DNA of 64,000 nt from Macrocystis pyrifera (GCA_031763025.1 JASSKH010000001.1:23189840-23253839), one strand, 5' to 3'. Shown: positions 46,453 to 48,989, counted from the first letter of the stretch. The notes: generated by a model from the letters alone, not told the origin. Translations and numbers: made by a program.

Positions 46453-46991
46453 AGTGAAATCATCTTACGTTATACGTGCGAACGCAAGTACGTACGAGTA
46501 CAGAGTTTATAAACAATAATTGCACCCGAGGGACCGCAGACGCATACGCAGAGAAAAACAGTGTACCTATGGCCTCTCTGATCGGTTCGAAGTTGACCAA
46601 AACCACTTCGAAGCCAGACAGAGTAGACAAAGCCAGGTATTCCCTGGCCTTTTCGAGCCAAAATTAGGTACGATGTCAGTCTGGTCAATGGCAGGGCTCC
46701 TGACGAGTGATTTGTGTTTGTTTTTAGCATGGAACTGATTTTGACCCAAAAGAGGCCAGGTTTATACCTGAATTTGGCTAAAAACCTTTTTTTTCCCCGT
46801 TGTGACCGTTTGTCGACGACTTTTTTTGTCTGCAGGTGTACGGCGACTTCGACACGGCACCGGACGTACTGCGGCGGTTTCACCAGTTCGAGACCTCGGA
46901 GAACGACAGGGCGAGCTACTCGACGGCGTGCCAGCTGGACGGCACGTGTCCGGTCAACTTCAGGGACGAGCTCACGGTCGGACACACCTGA
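1..46991 (+). CDS. Giant multidomain extracellular protein gene with C-terminal GH43-like region (3' part, 29 exons)
   Basis: I joined 29 exons: 1-25, 464-586, 1648-1833, 3532-3779, 4905-5298, 6792-6905, 7939-8040, 8699-8806, 9401-9463, 10572-10682, 11246-11467, 12111-12451, 13736-14657, 15356-15884, 16837-16952, 18104-18256, 18999-19262, 19958-20134, 21206-21425, 24592-24743, 27226-27298, 30779-31059, 32254-32530, 36667-36856, 37613-37739, 39371-39567, 41008-41167, 44161-44286, 46836-46991. All introns are GT-AG and all junction phases agree, apart from one-base breaks inside exons 12 and 14. The protein is rich in N-x-S/T sequons and Gly runs, so a secreted or wall-associated role is likely. 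The C-terminal third resembles glycoside hydrolase family 43. The 5' end lies outside the window. Introns are 0.4-4.1 kb and carry most of the mobile elements listed here. Several acceptors have weak pyrimidine tracts (exons 2, 6, 18, 19), so their exact starts are less certain than the downstream ends. Confidence 0.75.
1648..3779 (+). CDS. Giant gene exons 3-4: first copy of the N-terminal module
   Basis: Exon 3 (1648-1833, acceptor CTCGCAG, donor GGGAG|GTTTGA) ends with VLVLEIAPGRV. Exon 4 (3532-3779, acceptor CTCCAG, donor GAAGG|GTGGGT) continues with MLFRLLDN and ends in LYGGMVTDRIDPTWG...IGGNGVRE. The pattern, a hydrophobic strand then PGRV, then an F-R-L-L strand, an acidic helix and S-x-LY-x-G-x-VT...D-x-x-WG, recurs in exon 5, so this is a duplicated module of about 100 residues. 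It resembles small alpha/beta (SEA-like) extracellular folds in layout only, and I do not assign a family. Exon 4 ends in phase 2 and exon 5 supplies one base to complete a Gly codon. The intron holds the 2066-2250 tandem repeat. Confidence 0.7.
2066..2250 (+). repeat. Two-copy tandem repeat of about 92 bp
   Basis: The sequence from GAAGAACTACTGTACCCAAT through CTTCTCACCAGG is repeated directly, with roughly 80-85 percent identity by eye. The first copy is about 2070-2160 and the second about 2163-2250. It lies in the intron between exons 3 and 4. The rest of that intron (2260-3520) is AT-rich with short poly(T)/(C) runs and no gene I can support. Confidence 0.7.
4905..5298 (+). CDS. Giant gene exon 5: second copy of the N-terminal module
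   Basis: Acceptor CATCGCAG and donor CACCAG|GTGTGG frame 394 bases. The exon opens with YYLNQGAQGWCETG and a Cys/Trp-containing stretch (SSYCQWETWF). It then repeats the module of exons 3-4: ALVLLDPGRVSVLF, an acidic helix EAAAELLSQL, then SSALFAGNVTYSADSMWG. Here one exon covers what the first copy splits over two, so an intron was gained or lost after the module duplicated. It contains N-glycosylation sequons (NAT, NAS, NVT). The following intron (5299-6791) shows no gene or recognisable repeat. Confidence 0.8.
6792..8040 (+). CDS. Giant gene exons 6-7: linker exons
   Basis: Exon 6 (6792-6905) encodes VYDDHHGEEYERC and a short Cys/Asn-rich peptide ending SVNFTTQ before CAG|GTGAGA. Its acceptor, TCGAAAG, is weak. 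Exon 7 (7939-8040) follows TCTAAGCAG and encodes MRDFSGLVLDTQQ then a charged helix, MAALDIEAAQLREK, before AAG|GTGTTT. Both are phase 0 at both ends and join their neighbours cleanly. No family is recognised. Two paired-looking cysteines in exon 6 suggest an extracellular linker. The intron 6906-7938 contains a 58-codon ATG frame at 7092 that does not fit the splice phase and was not used. Confidence 0.55.
8679..8698 (+). promoter_or_regulatory. Poly(C) pyrimidine tract at exon 8 acceptor
   Basis: An unbroken C-run is followed directly by GACAG and exon 8. The C-run itself must serve as the polypyrimidine tract, which is unusual because most 3' splice sites are U-rich. Confidence 0.55.
8699..9463 (+). 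CDS. Giant gene exons 8-9: short linker exons
   Basis: Exon 8 (8699-8806, 36 codons) starts right after a C-run and GACAG. It encodes LAWIVETRDMASLDALHR and an Ala/Asp-rich tail, ending TCG|GTGAGT. Exon 9 (9401-9463, 21 codons) is framed by TTTCGACAG and GGCAG|GTGCGA and encodes LDGVLETRATLNSTQC. Both are phase 0-0, so either could be skipped without loss of frame. No domain match is evident. The intron 9464-10571 carries a SINE-like element. Confidence 0.6.
9811..10356 (+). mobile_element. SINE-like element copy 1, with an inverted tail piece
   Basis: It starts at ATAGGTTGGGTTGGCGTCGG and runs through the CACGGCGCTTCGCGCTTGG core to about 10,306. There it meets a G-run and a reversed 3' end (GTACTCTTTATCATGCATGG), so two 3' ends face each other around the homopolymer. 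It lies in the intron between exons 9 and 10. Confidence 0.8.
10572..10682 (+). CDS. Giant gene exon 10 with an eight-Ser codon repeat
   Basis: The acceptor TACGGACAG (weak tract) and donor GCGGAG|GTAAGA give 37 codons in phase 0. It encodes TCPTN, then eight AGC serines from a CAG/AGC microsatellite, then TEGYANHTYEWWSDVNG. The repeat is in frame and flanked by N-glycosylation sequons (NHT, NGS), so it looks like a flexible glycosylated linker. Its length is likely to vary between individuals, as with any triplet run. A longer upstream acceptor (TTCACAG, 10498) would break phase and was not preferred. Confidence 0.6.
11246..11467 (+). CDS. Giant gene exon 11: start of the beta-rich region
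   Basis: The exon is framed by CCACGCAG and GATCAG|GTTGGT, with 74 codons in phase 0. The peptide alternates hydrophobic and polar residues (GLVRVKITNTHVVLSG, FNTSSLVLEGAISAVG), as in right-handed beta-helix or adhesin-like strands. It joins exon 12 to read FDQ|VYLGPEITIEV. It has a CPC pair and two sequons. The preceding intron (10683-11245) is otherwise empty. Confidence 0.75.
12111..12451 (+). CDS. Giant gene exon 12: Gly-rich beta-helix start, one-base frame break
   Basis: The acceptor GAATGCAG and donor CAAAGG|GTGAGC enclose 341 bases. The frame entering from exon 11 encodes VYLGPEITIEVTGQRALAIL and SRGSLVL, then runs into a proline-rich nonsense reading. From 12194 the neighbouring frame gives TSIAAEPSTLGGFPGGGG and runs open to the donor (NINGPGSASYRYYLF, ADDVNEAQR). 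One missing base near 12192 (SLVL-[D]-TSIAAEP) accounts for both readings. The exon would then be 342 bases and phase 0-0, as both neighbours require. Either the gene is broken here or the sequence has an error. The following intron (12452-13735) is free of recognisable elements. Confidence 0.75.
13736..14657 (+). CDS. Giant gene exon 13: two beta-type repeats
   Basis: At 922 bases this is the largest exon, with acceptor GGAGCAG and donor CATG|GTGAGC (phase 1). It carries two copies of an extracellular repeat with the pattern T-x-L/I-x-G-x-F-x-[LV]-[ST]-[YF]-G. Copy 1 starts ICTSADEGQTLGGCFHVSYG and ends with WNVTFSS. Copy 2 starts VTIDTLQAGNAISGNFSLTF and ends with LEWVVELG. In each, a helix-like EAxxxALxxLPxV segment precedes the final W-x-V strand. 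Such repeats occur in very large surface proteins of algae and choanoflagellates (family knowledge, not computed). The end, SIALGGAGASHG, leads into the Gly-rich exon 14. The next intron (14658-15355) is plain. Confidence 0.8.
15356..15884 (+). CDS. Giant gene exon 14: Gly-rich beta-helix with poly(G) frame break
   Basis: After ACACCAG the frame gives GGTGGFGANPSPASGAP, then strand-like segments with GSISVDGGNG, GGGSGGSVIVSAGG and HAGVIYARGGDGG. At a run of eleven G (15784-15794) the reading continues in the next frame as GAGGRVALYGQSVEVLDGSV, which continues the same repeat style. Removing one G restores one frame and the phase needed for exon 15. The donor is GGTG|GTAGGT at 15884, with GTGCGT at 15888 as a second option. 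The region resembles Gly-rich repetitive surface adhesins. The intron 15885-16836 contains a weak tRNA-like stretch around 16150-16240 that I do not call. Confidence 0.75.
16837..18256 (+). CDS. Giant gene exons 15-16
   Basis: Exon 15 (16837-16952; acceptor CTCAGAG, with 16835 also possible) encodes DACGVERAGGNGSFHV and DAAYGYTLGIDDGSGLGG, ending GCAGAG|GTTCGA. Exon 16 (18104-18256; acceptor CCACACAG) encodes GTNSSLFLSRHDGAVATSS, a PEYVLEDGG turn and ARVTFY, ending at TTTTAT|GTTAAG. That donor was chosen because exon 17 then continues RVTFY|VAAADISAGG in phase 0. Together these look like the first strands of a lectin-like beta sandwich that closes in exon 19. The intron between them holds the TTAGGG run at 17146-17172. 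Confidence 0.7.
17146..17172 (+). repeat. Interstitial TTAGGG repeat (four units)
   Basis: Four and a half head-to-tail TTAGGG units, perfect, inside the intron between exons 15 and 16. TTAGGG is the commonest eukaryotic telomere unit. Its presence inside a gene suggests a healed double-strand break or an inserted telomerase product rather than a chromosome end. Nothing else telomeric surrounds it. Confidence 0.9.
18999..20134 (+). CDS. Giant gene exons 17-18
   Basis: Exon 17 (18999-19262; acceptor CATAACAG, donor TCTACG|GTGGGT) encodes VAAADISAGGEATEG, a Ser/Asn-rich linker, then ADEWGVVFALLGPG. Exon 18 (19958-20134; acceptor AAACGAG or three bases later AAG) encodes AAFPAPNTTLVGVSISGG, RSVPWDPGE and a charged stretch ending SRWYK|GTATGT. 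WYK then joins VDIMMRW of exon 19, a typical transition in the middle of a jelly-roll domain. Sequons are dense (NSS, NAT, NTT). The intron between them carries a reverse SINE-like copy. Confidence 0.7.
19328..19625 (-). mobile_element. SINE-like element copy 2 (5'-truncated)
   Basis: Reverse copy in the intron between exons 17 and 18. The G-run at its left is the complement of the C tail. Its left part reads GCATGGCCGTAGTCATATGA, and its right part ends within the TTTCTGGTGTGGGCACTTCC segment. It lacks the GGTTGGGTTGG head. Confidence 0.8.
20745..20835 (+). repeat. Inverted-repeat element with CTGCAGTCC and TTTGTCCCC arms, copy 1
   Basis: ACTGCAGTCC, then GGGGACAAAC, is mirrored by GTTTGTCCCC about 25 bases on and followed by a poorly conserved end and AAAGGGTT. 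Related copies lie near 25130-25225 and 42615-42715. Each is a small hairpin of about 90 bp, so this looks like a MITE-size dispersed family. Confidence 0.55.
21206..21425 (+). CDS. Giant gene exon 19: concanavalin A/LamG-like strands
   Basis: The acceptor AACGAAAAG and donor CATG|GGTAAG give 220 bases, phase 0 in and phase 1 out. The peptide has VDIMMRWDANGTGGEYDVL, VDGVARAEDKVFG, then ERVGLYVLGEGRAWFDEIYLG. The order of a W strand, a D-V-x-V-D-G-V hairpin and a final [AS]-W-F-D-E-I-Y strand is the hallmark of LamG/concanavalin A-like jelly rolls. Such domains usually bind carbohydrate or matrix ligands, which fits the hydrolase-like domain that follows. Upstream (20993-21150) is a degenerate repeat of GCGAAGACGCGATTTGTGTG. 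Confidence 0.75.
22441..22990 (+). mobile_element. SINE-like element copy 3, preceded by a C-run
   Basis: A C-run and GGCGTACTTCC precede the head (GGCTGGGTTGGCGTCGGTTG, about 22491). The body runs to ATGCATGATATCGCGTACACC near 22,993, so the copy is near full length (about 500 bp). It is in the intron between exons 19 and 20. Confidence 0.8.
23695..23790 (+). repeat. 96-base uninterrupted poly(C)
   Basis: Every base from 23695 to 23790 is C. It is not flanked by the GAGTAC tail motif, so its origin is unclear. The complementary G-run could form stacked G-quadruplexes, and the C strand an i-motif. Confidence 0.95.
24592..24743 (+). CDS. Giant gene exon 20
   Basis: It begins after GCGGAAAG with two bases that complete the phase 1 codon from exon 19. 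It reads YRIRHGGLVPLDGDGMQEHV then LKAGSLLEVPHGK, ending AAG|GTCGGT. GGLVPLDG and the KAGSLLEV strand look like the lead-in to a GH43-like catalytic module. The weak donor is followed by a GGTC microsatellite. The 3.2-kb intron before it contains a 96-base C-run and a SINE-like copy. Confidence 0.65.
25130..25225 (+). repeat. Inverted-repeat element, copy 2
   Basis: GACTGCAGTTCCG ... GCCCAAAACGGGACTGCAGCAC ends with AAAAGGGTTAA, like the copy at 20745. It is in the intron between exons 20 and 21. The remainder of that intron (24744-27225) shows no gene. It includes the GATC-rich segment at 26390-26575 and the tRNA-like stretch at 26700. Confidence 0.5.
26390..26575 (+). repeat. GATCTAGATC-rich dispersed repeat, copy 1
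   Basis: It contains AGATCATCTAGATCC, GCGAGCTAGATCATACAGAT and GGATCTAGATCATGG in a block. A related block lies at 43798-43930, sharing CTAGACCATGCA and GCGAGCTAGATCATACA, and a related motif occurs in the tandem repeat at 41970-42228. Confidence 0.65.
26700..26773 (+). tRNA. tRNA-like sequence (probable pseudogene or SINE head)
   Basis: There is an A-box-like TGGCTTAGTGG (26709-26719) and a B-box-like GAGTTCGAATCCC (26751-26763). The two ends, CCGCC and GGTGG, pair for five base pairs with one G-T, and the length is 74 nt. The D stem does not close and the anticodon stem is imperfect, with the T loop shifted by one base. I therefore favour a tRNA relic over a working tRNA and name no anticodon. 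AT-rich inverted GGAATTC segments follow. Confidence 0.35.
27226..27298 (+). CDS. Giant gene exon 21: 73-base microexon
   Basis: A strong acceptor (TTTTTACAG) and strong donor (CTCTG|GTGAGC) frame 73 bases. Read in phase 0 from exon 20, it gives DFIGRRSSRRGSARGV then DGDGLWSS and ends in phase 1. That is exactly what exon 22 needs. It is isolated between introns of 2.5 and 3.5 kb. The peptide is basic and not recognisable, so the support is splice sites and phase only. Confidence 0.55.
27377..27535 (+). repeat. 160-bp direct repeat unit, copy A
   Basis: The unit begins GTAATCTGGACCAGAAAAGA and ends GGCTAGGAAAAAACAGA. It recurs nearly base-for-base at 28459-28618 in the same orientation. Copy B is flanked on its left by a sequence (CTCATTGATCCCAAACTATA) that also occurs alone at 28800, so the unit looks inserted next to a second repeat. 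No ORF and no known small RNA was recognised in it. Confidence 0.85.
28400..28850 (+). repeat. 160-bp unit copy B and repeated flank
   Basis: 28400-28458 (GGCCTCATTGATCCCAAAC ... GTTACAACAG) is followed by the 160-bp unit (28459-28618). The flank occurs again at 28797-28851 without the unit, and there it leads into the TGACGG tandem array. The empty and occupied sites side by side indicate insertion or local rearrangement. Confidence 0.75.
28850..29860 (+). repeat. Tandem array of about 13 units, each with a TTGACGG/CCGTCAA hairpin
   Basis: Units of roughly 75-85 bp share TTCCCTTGACGG, TCTAGGTTTGACC, CGTCAAGACACATTTAGAC and an AT-rich ATATATACAGTTTTAGTG spacer. Within each unit TTGACGG and CCGTCAA face each other across about 12 bases and can form a stem. 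Divergence between units is considerable, so the array is old. It is in the 3.5-kb intron before the GH43-like exon 22. A single unit occurs at 27322-27372 and a related array at 47225-47720. Confidence 0.85.
30001..30422 (+). repeat. Direct repeats of about 70 bp flanking 280 bp
   Basis: 30001-30071 and 30352-30422 share TACAGTATCCTTTTACTC-type starts and GATGACGCCTCCTGCCCCG-type ends, about 88 percent identical by eye. The segment between (poly(A)-rich, no ORF) may have been duplicated or inserted. They lie just upstream of exon 22. Confidence 0.75.
30661..30778 (+). promoter_or_regulatory. Duplicated 3' splice site of exon 22
   Basis: TTTCCTCCACRCCT ... CGCTCCAACAG followed by CATTCGGGAGCTCCCATTTCAGCGGC is repeated with a 74-base offset, so the pyrimidine tract, AG and first 25 exon bases exist twice. 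The upstream AG (30704) would shift the frame because 74 is not a multiple of 3. The downstream AG (30778) keeps GH43-like sequence in phase. Confidence 0.7.
30779..31059 (+). CDS. Giant gene exon 22: GH43-like blade 1
   Basis: It begins ASGSSQSSGTHFWYGEHELE and continues FEDWTGGLGACSTDDFVDW, KYEGIMLHYSNVSDM and GGMVLQQPKAIW. In GH43 proteins, H-x-YYWYGEH, then a V-x-x-YSSxDLxxWxxEG strand, then ERPKVIYN follow in this order. Here Y-S-S is replaced by C-S-T. The acceptor TCCAACAG is the second of two tandem copies. The donor is taken as TGT|GTAGGG (31059), which gives phase 0 for exon 23. A GC site after CCAAAG is an alternative. Activity cannot be inferred from this exon alone. Confidence 0.75.
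32254..32530 (+). CDS. Giant gene exon 23: GH43-like blade 2 with Asn/Ser/Thr insertion
   Basis: The acceptor CCGTGCAG and donor TTTGTCG|GTAAGC give 277 bases. The first half is a low-complexity insert (NSTAFSNGTDNNSTATSS) with many sequons. The second half is ETYVMWMGAGESKNGTFG, then GYPDGPFSLRR, then ETHDQTVFV. In GH43 the matching string is KYVMWM...A...GPF...SRDxTLFxDDDG. The catalytic-site Asp of the RD pair is present as HD. The insert sits between PKAIW and YVMWM, where family members have only a short loop, so the propeller surface carries a glycosylated hair here. Confidence 0.75.
33000..33395. mobile_element. Fold-back (long inverted repeat) element
   Basis: Two arms of about 195 bp face each other around a centre near 33,200. 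The outer ends are CATGAGCATCCGCTTAGCTCG and CGAGCTAAGCGGATGCTCATG. The inner part has CATCGGCTTTGCAGCTTG facing CAAGCCTCAAAGCCGATCG, with CCCGAAGG/CCTTCGGG at the loop. Because of this symmetry the two strands encode similar peptides (LRDQFAEMQASKP and LRDRFAEIQAAKP). It lies in the intron between exons 23 and 24. No transposase is present, so it is non-autonomous. Confidence 0.8.
33808..34433 (+). mobile_element. SINE-like element copy 4 (near full length, split by a MITE)
   Basis: This is the reference copy. It has a head GGTTGGGTTGGCGTCGGTTG and a middle CCGCACAAGGGTAATGATCG and CGAGGCAGTTACATAGTAAA. The core is CACGGCGCTTCGCGCTTGGT, followed by GTAGGGATGCGAG and a hairpin (ATGGTC...GGCCAT in related copies). 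A 23-base C-run (34411-34433) ends it. I see no protein frame and no convincing A/B boxes. The MITE at 34137-34246 interrupts the sequence GCGGTTCTTA|GTAGGATGCAG. A LINE begins directly after its C-run. Confidence 0.85.
34137..34246. mobile_element. 110-bp MITE inserted in a SINE-like copy
   Basis: Terminal inverted repeats are TTACGGGGGACCATGGT and ACTATGGACCCCCGTAA. A TA is present on both sides, as expected for a TA target duplication. Comparison with other SINE copies shows the uninterrupted site. Related copies lie at 42777-42893 and 50408-50520. Confidence 0.85.
34434..36145 (+). mobile_element. LINE copy 1, 5'-truncated, reverse transcriptase remnant
   Basis: The longest frame is 402 codons (34536-35744). 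It has a reverse transcriptase core with GVAQGCTLSPNLFKIYINDL, then LTFADDFVG (catalytic FADD), then a thumb region and WEGNAKLVKQLETVQ. Upstream an in-frame stop breaks LDVQKD. Downstream the frame ends early because of a two-base loss compared with copy 2 (around 35732). Beyond it sits a CLCG...H-x4-C zinc-knuckle remnant. The element ends AACAAATGAGTAC and a 24-base C-run. The second metal Asp is present in FADD, but the N-terminal finger and any endonuclease are missing, so it is dead or dependent. Confidence 0.9.
36170..36365 (+). mobile_element. SINE-like element copy 5 (5'-truncated)
   Basis: It begins directly at the end of the LINE C-run with GGAAAGCGGTTCTTGGTAGG, passes the CACGGCGCTTCGTGCTTGATG core, and ends near TTTCATGACATGGTATACCCC. 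It lies between the LINE and exon 24. Confidence 0.8.
36667..37739 (+). CDS. Giant gene exons 24-25
   Basis: Exon 24 (36667-36856) completes VFV|G and encodes SDGRGYLARTYYAEIDYVLP, MQPVWNSVKT, then FGLSYHRAFY and HDIYLQ. Exon 25 (37613-37739) begins by completing Arg and encodes WRMEDLPWQVTCVN, then YGEFNEGRGYCNQPEEYK. The start (DGRGYLA) matches the GH43 DDDGxAYL strand. After that, the REAP-type segment carrying the catalytic Glu of canonical GH43 enzymes is not seen. The phase link AG|A across the intron is exact. Two cysteines in exon 25 may pair. A LINE and two SINE-like copies occupy the preceding intron. Confidence 0.75.
37985..38160 (+). repeat. GGT/GGC trinucleotide microsatellite
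   Basis: About 170 bases of GGTGGT runs with GGC and GAT interruptions. In one frame it would read as poly(Val), on the other strand as poly(His). I take it as non-coding because no splice phase connects it to exons 25 or 26. Confidence 0.85.
38735..39065 (+). repeat. Degenerate minisatellite of TTTCGGTTTGGCG type
   Basis: A series of 15-25 base units such as GTCGGTTTGGCGTTTCGGTG and GGCTTGGCATTTCGGCTTAG repeats about 15 times in the intron before exon 26. It contains no stable frame worth calling. Confidence 0.7.
39371..39567 (+). CDS. Giant gene exon 26
   Basis: The acceptor GTACTCAG and donor GAAAG|GTGTGC give 197 bases, phase 0 to phase 2. It encodes VVLGQGYPVVSSRFQDPRD, then NNSYWSPDSVPSVKAQSWA, YRDGLCGIREM and DLDDPALG. 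The composition, W/Y-rich with D-G-x-C-G, suggests a folded, disulfide-bonded C-terminal region that continues the GH43-like module. The intron upstream (37740-39370) holds a GGT microsatellite and a TTTCGG minisatellite. Confidence 0.75.
40060..40350 (+). mobile_element. SINE-like element copy 6 with an internal duplication
   Basis: A stretch starting GATGGACCAACGACATGCGA and ending CCTGGTCGTTGAAAACCTGA occurs twice in a row (about 40078-40165 and 40168-40255). The usual 3' half then follows, ending GCATGAGTACACCCCCTCC. The duplicated part covers the CACGGCGCTTCGCGCTTGG core. It is in the intron between exons 26 and 27. Confidence 0.75.
41008..41167 (+). CDS. Giant gene exon 27
   Basis: The acceptor GTCCCAG lies behind a TG and poly(T) tract. 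The donor is AGCGCG|GTGAGA. The first base completes Arg, giving R-VVEDRSTCSNIADNP, then LPDKLVGTHKVVE and LAKYVAISLLTRDLLD. The last part is an amphipathic hydrophobic run and not a membrane span. All three frames upstream are closed, so the start is well fixed. Confidence 0.8.
41235..41385. repeat. GGGTCGGGTC inverted repeat cluster
   Basis: The left half has GGTCGGGTCAGATCTCG, GGTCAGGTCGGTTCGGGTCGG. The right half has CTGACCCGACCCAACCGGAC and CTGACCCGGCCCG. The halves can pair through about 20 imperfect bases, separated by a GTGACCTGACCTGATCC middle. It lies 70 bases after the exon 27 donor. Confidence 0.7.
41720..41835 (-). mobile_element. SINE-like element copy 7 (3' fragment)
   Basis: Only the 3' third remains. 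A G-run and GTATTTATCATCATGCG lead to GTCGTATGACCATAGACC, and similarity stops near GAACAGGCGGACG. Confidence 0.75.
41970..42228 (+). repeat. Tandem repeat with GATCTAGATCGTGATCTAGA
   Basis: Two and a part copies of a 117-base unit sharing TTTCTCTGG, TTGCCGG, CTCTGTACGACACAGCTCTTG, ACAACGGATC and GCAGGATCTA. The second and third copies carry the palindromic GATCTAGATC/GATCTAGA insertion. Confidence 0.8.
42615..42893. repeat. Inverted-repeat element copy 3, and MITE copy 2
   Basis: 42615-42715 repeats the GGACTGCAGTCCCG and GCTTGTCCCC hairpin seen at 20745. 42777-42893 is the 110-bp MITE with CGGGGGGCCATAGTAAAAA and ATGGTCCCCCGTAACAG ends. Its right side has an extra ATGGTGCCCCG, so that copy is rearranged. 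Downstream, 42985-43070 resembles 20950-21010 (GGGAGCTCGTATACTA, AAGGCAAGCA). Confidence 0.65.
43798..43930 (+). repeat. GATCTAGATC-rich dispersed repeat, copy 2
   Basis: It shares TAGGAAACATG, CTAGACCATGCA, GCGAGCTAGATCATACA and GAAGGGCTAGATC with the block at 26390. The rest of the intron 41168-44160 has no further gene. A C-run occurs at 42419-42436. Confidence 0.6.
44161..46991 (+). CDS. Giant gene exons 28-29 and stop codon
   Basis: Exon 28 (44161-44286; CTTCGCAG ... CCGCAG|GTACGA) encodes VLASFEGGLEGQDDLMAL and FDWAGGREIGSTYHPQ. Exon 29 (46836-46991; GTCTGCAG) encodes VYGDFDTAPDVLRRFHQFE, TACQLDGTCPVNFRDE, then VGHT and TGA at 46989-46991. The closing C-x6-C pair and the RFHQ/RFHQYE-type signature look like the natural end of the GH43-like module. 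No membrane anchor or GPI-like tail follows, so the protein probably ends as a secreted, soluble or wall-bound form. The 3' flank is made of CTGACGGCGT repeats. Confidence 0.8.
44491..45055 (-). mobile_element. LINE copy 3, internal fragment
   Basis: On the minus strand it reads MNWQYKVRNMPKKRLPAIVD and WEKATKERARTRWDGVADKV, the region C-terminal to the reverse transcriptase core. Further coding fragments with stop codons run to about 45055. It ends at an A-run (T-run on the plus strand) instead of GAGTAC plus C. The rest of this intron (44287-46835) contains the 83-base C-run and nothing else I recognise. Confidence 0.8.
46368..46450 (+). repeat. 83-base poly(C)
   Basis: Uninterrupted C-run in the last intron, preceded by a shorter C-run with one AT. 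It is 385 bases upstream of exon 29. Confidence 0.95.
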
Positions 46992-47165
46992 CGGCATGCG
47001 TTCTAGTCCTGACGGCGTGACGTGCGTCCTGACGTGCGATTTGACGTCCGTCTTGACCGCGTGACGTGCGGCCTGACGGCGTGCGCTCGTTGCTTTCTTA
47101 GCCTTGTTGAGGGAAAATACGTTGGTTGCCGGTCTCATCGCATCCGTTCTGACGGCGTACGGTCG
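46987..47165 (+). repeat. CTGACGGCGTGACGTGCG repeats around the stop codon and 3' end
   Basis: From the TGA of the giant gene, short CTGACGGC, GTGACGTGCG and TCCTGACG blocks repeat about eight times. The stop codon itself is part of the first block (ACCTGACGGCATGCG). No AATAAA-like signal is clear. Confidence 0.75.
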
Positions 47166-47224
47166 TTCATGTCTCCAGATCAGCTGAGGACAAAGACGTC
47201 GGTTAACAGTATACTACAGTAGGT

Positions 47225-47720
47225 TTGGCTCGTCAAGCAAGGCCTGTTCGGCTTTAACATGCTAGTTTTAGTGCGGTGAGTTTCATGAAGGTCTGTCTGT
47301 CCAAGTTCTCCGTTGACGGTCTAGTTTTGACCCGTCCAGCAAGGCCTCTTCGGATTTAACATCCTAGTTTTAGTGCGGAGATTTTCTTGACTGCTGTCTC
47401 GTCAAAGCTGTCGGTTGACGGTCTAGTTTGGCCTGTTGGGGCCTCTTGCGGTCTAACATGATAGTTCTAGCGGGGACAGTTTTTCTGGCTGCCCCGTCAA
47501 AGCTGTGGGTTGACGGTCTAGTTCGGGCCCGTTAAGACCTCTTTGGGCTCAGCATGATAGTTTTAGTGGGGGCAGTTTCTTGACGGCTGCCCGTCAAGGG
47601 GAGTCCTTTGACGACTGTCCGACAAGGGGCGAGAGTGCCGTCATCCGACATATTAGCTAGTTTTAGTGTGAGGAGTTCCTTGACGGCTATCCGCCAAGGG
47701 GGGCACGAGTGCCGTCAATC
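47225..47720 (+). repeat. Second TTGACGG tandem array
   Basis: About six units of 70-80 bp share GTTGACGGTCTAGTTTTGACC, AAGGCCTCTTCGG and ATAGTTTTAGTG. They are relatives of the array at 28850-29860 (same hairpin halves), but the 3' part of the unit differs. Confidence 0.8.
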
Positions 47721-48989
47721 ACCGCATCAGACTTGATTGAGGACGGACTCTGGGTGGGAAAATACCGGGAGAGTTTGCCCGCGCACTTCGAAGGGTGGTG
47801 CGCCGCTATTTCGAAGGAAAAAAAACACGCTTTTAACGCCTACAGCAGTGCAATTATCAACAGCTTTTTTCCCGCTTCGGGCCTTCAGCGACAAATCCTT
47901 TACGTTTTTAAGCCGATTGGGGGACGGGTAAACCAATCGGACTTGATTCACGCGCCTTTCTTGGAGTAGAACCGCTTCAAACGCACGCAACCGCGAGCGA
48001 CTGACCGACTGCGCCGATAAGGTCAGCGCCACCGCCTCTAGAGGCCGTGTTTGCGGGAAGCTACAGGGGGGGAAAAGTCACCCCGTCTTTATATTGTCAC
48101 AACCAGACCAGCAAAACAACAGCGGCAGTGGATAACACCTTGATAGCGAGACGCCGCATGCCCATCGTTTGGGTTGCAGCTTCCCGCGTGTCGTCGAGGC
48201 AAACGAACTCTGTTAAAACGCGCCGTTATTGTTCCCGCCGCTCGCCGCGGAGGGTCTCCAGCACTAGCGCGTGACCACCTAACCCCCCCCCCCCCGGGGA
48301 GGCCCGGAGGCCCCAAGGGCCCTCGATCACACAGCATTCAACTTCGGGGGGCCGCGAGCCCCACGTGGATGAAATAATGCCAAAAATAAAAGTATGATCA
48401 TTTAGAGCCACCCCCGCCACGACTTTGTGTTGGCTCGAGTGACCCTGATCCCCCCGCCGCTGCGCAGGCCGACTTTGTCACACACGGTTTCAAAAACCGC
48501 CGCTTCGGGAGTGGCGTCCGCGCGAGCTCCCCCTGCATCGTGAGGAGCGCCAGGTTTCGAGCTACTCCCCTCCGTTTCGACCAACTTGCTCCTTCGGGCG
48601 CGCGGGATGAACGCCTCCGTACATACGACGTACGTCCGAGTCAGGCTCTCGCCTAGCCGTGGGTGTGCTGCACGCTCGGAGGGCGCATATGACAACAGCC
48701 ACCCGGCCTTTCGTATTCAGCAAAAAATCGAAGGAACCCCCTGCCTCTCACCAGTGTCTGGATTTCCTCCCGGGGCGCCGGCAGCGTGTGGAGGTACCGA
48801 CCGATCCCCTGACCGACTGGCCGACAGGTGTCACCGACCGCCGCCTGCACGACTCCTTACACACGCGAGCGAAAATGGGTACCCTTCCCGCCCCCCCGCG
48901 CCCCTCGCGCTCGCGCCCCCCCTCCCGCGCCCGACGCACTCTCACCCCTTCCCCGACCCCACCCCCCCCCCCTTGCCCGACACGCTCTT

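Noticed and set aside
47709-48032. Overlapping 86- and 101-codon frames on both strands
   Set aside because: No known motif, no splice support, and neither completes the missing DENR end.
48402-48695. 97-codon minus-strand frame as possible DENR 3' exon
   Set aside because: The expected short charged DENR tail is absent and the phase with exon 4 is not supported.
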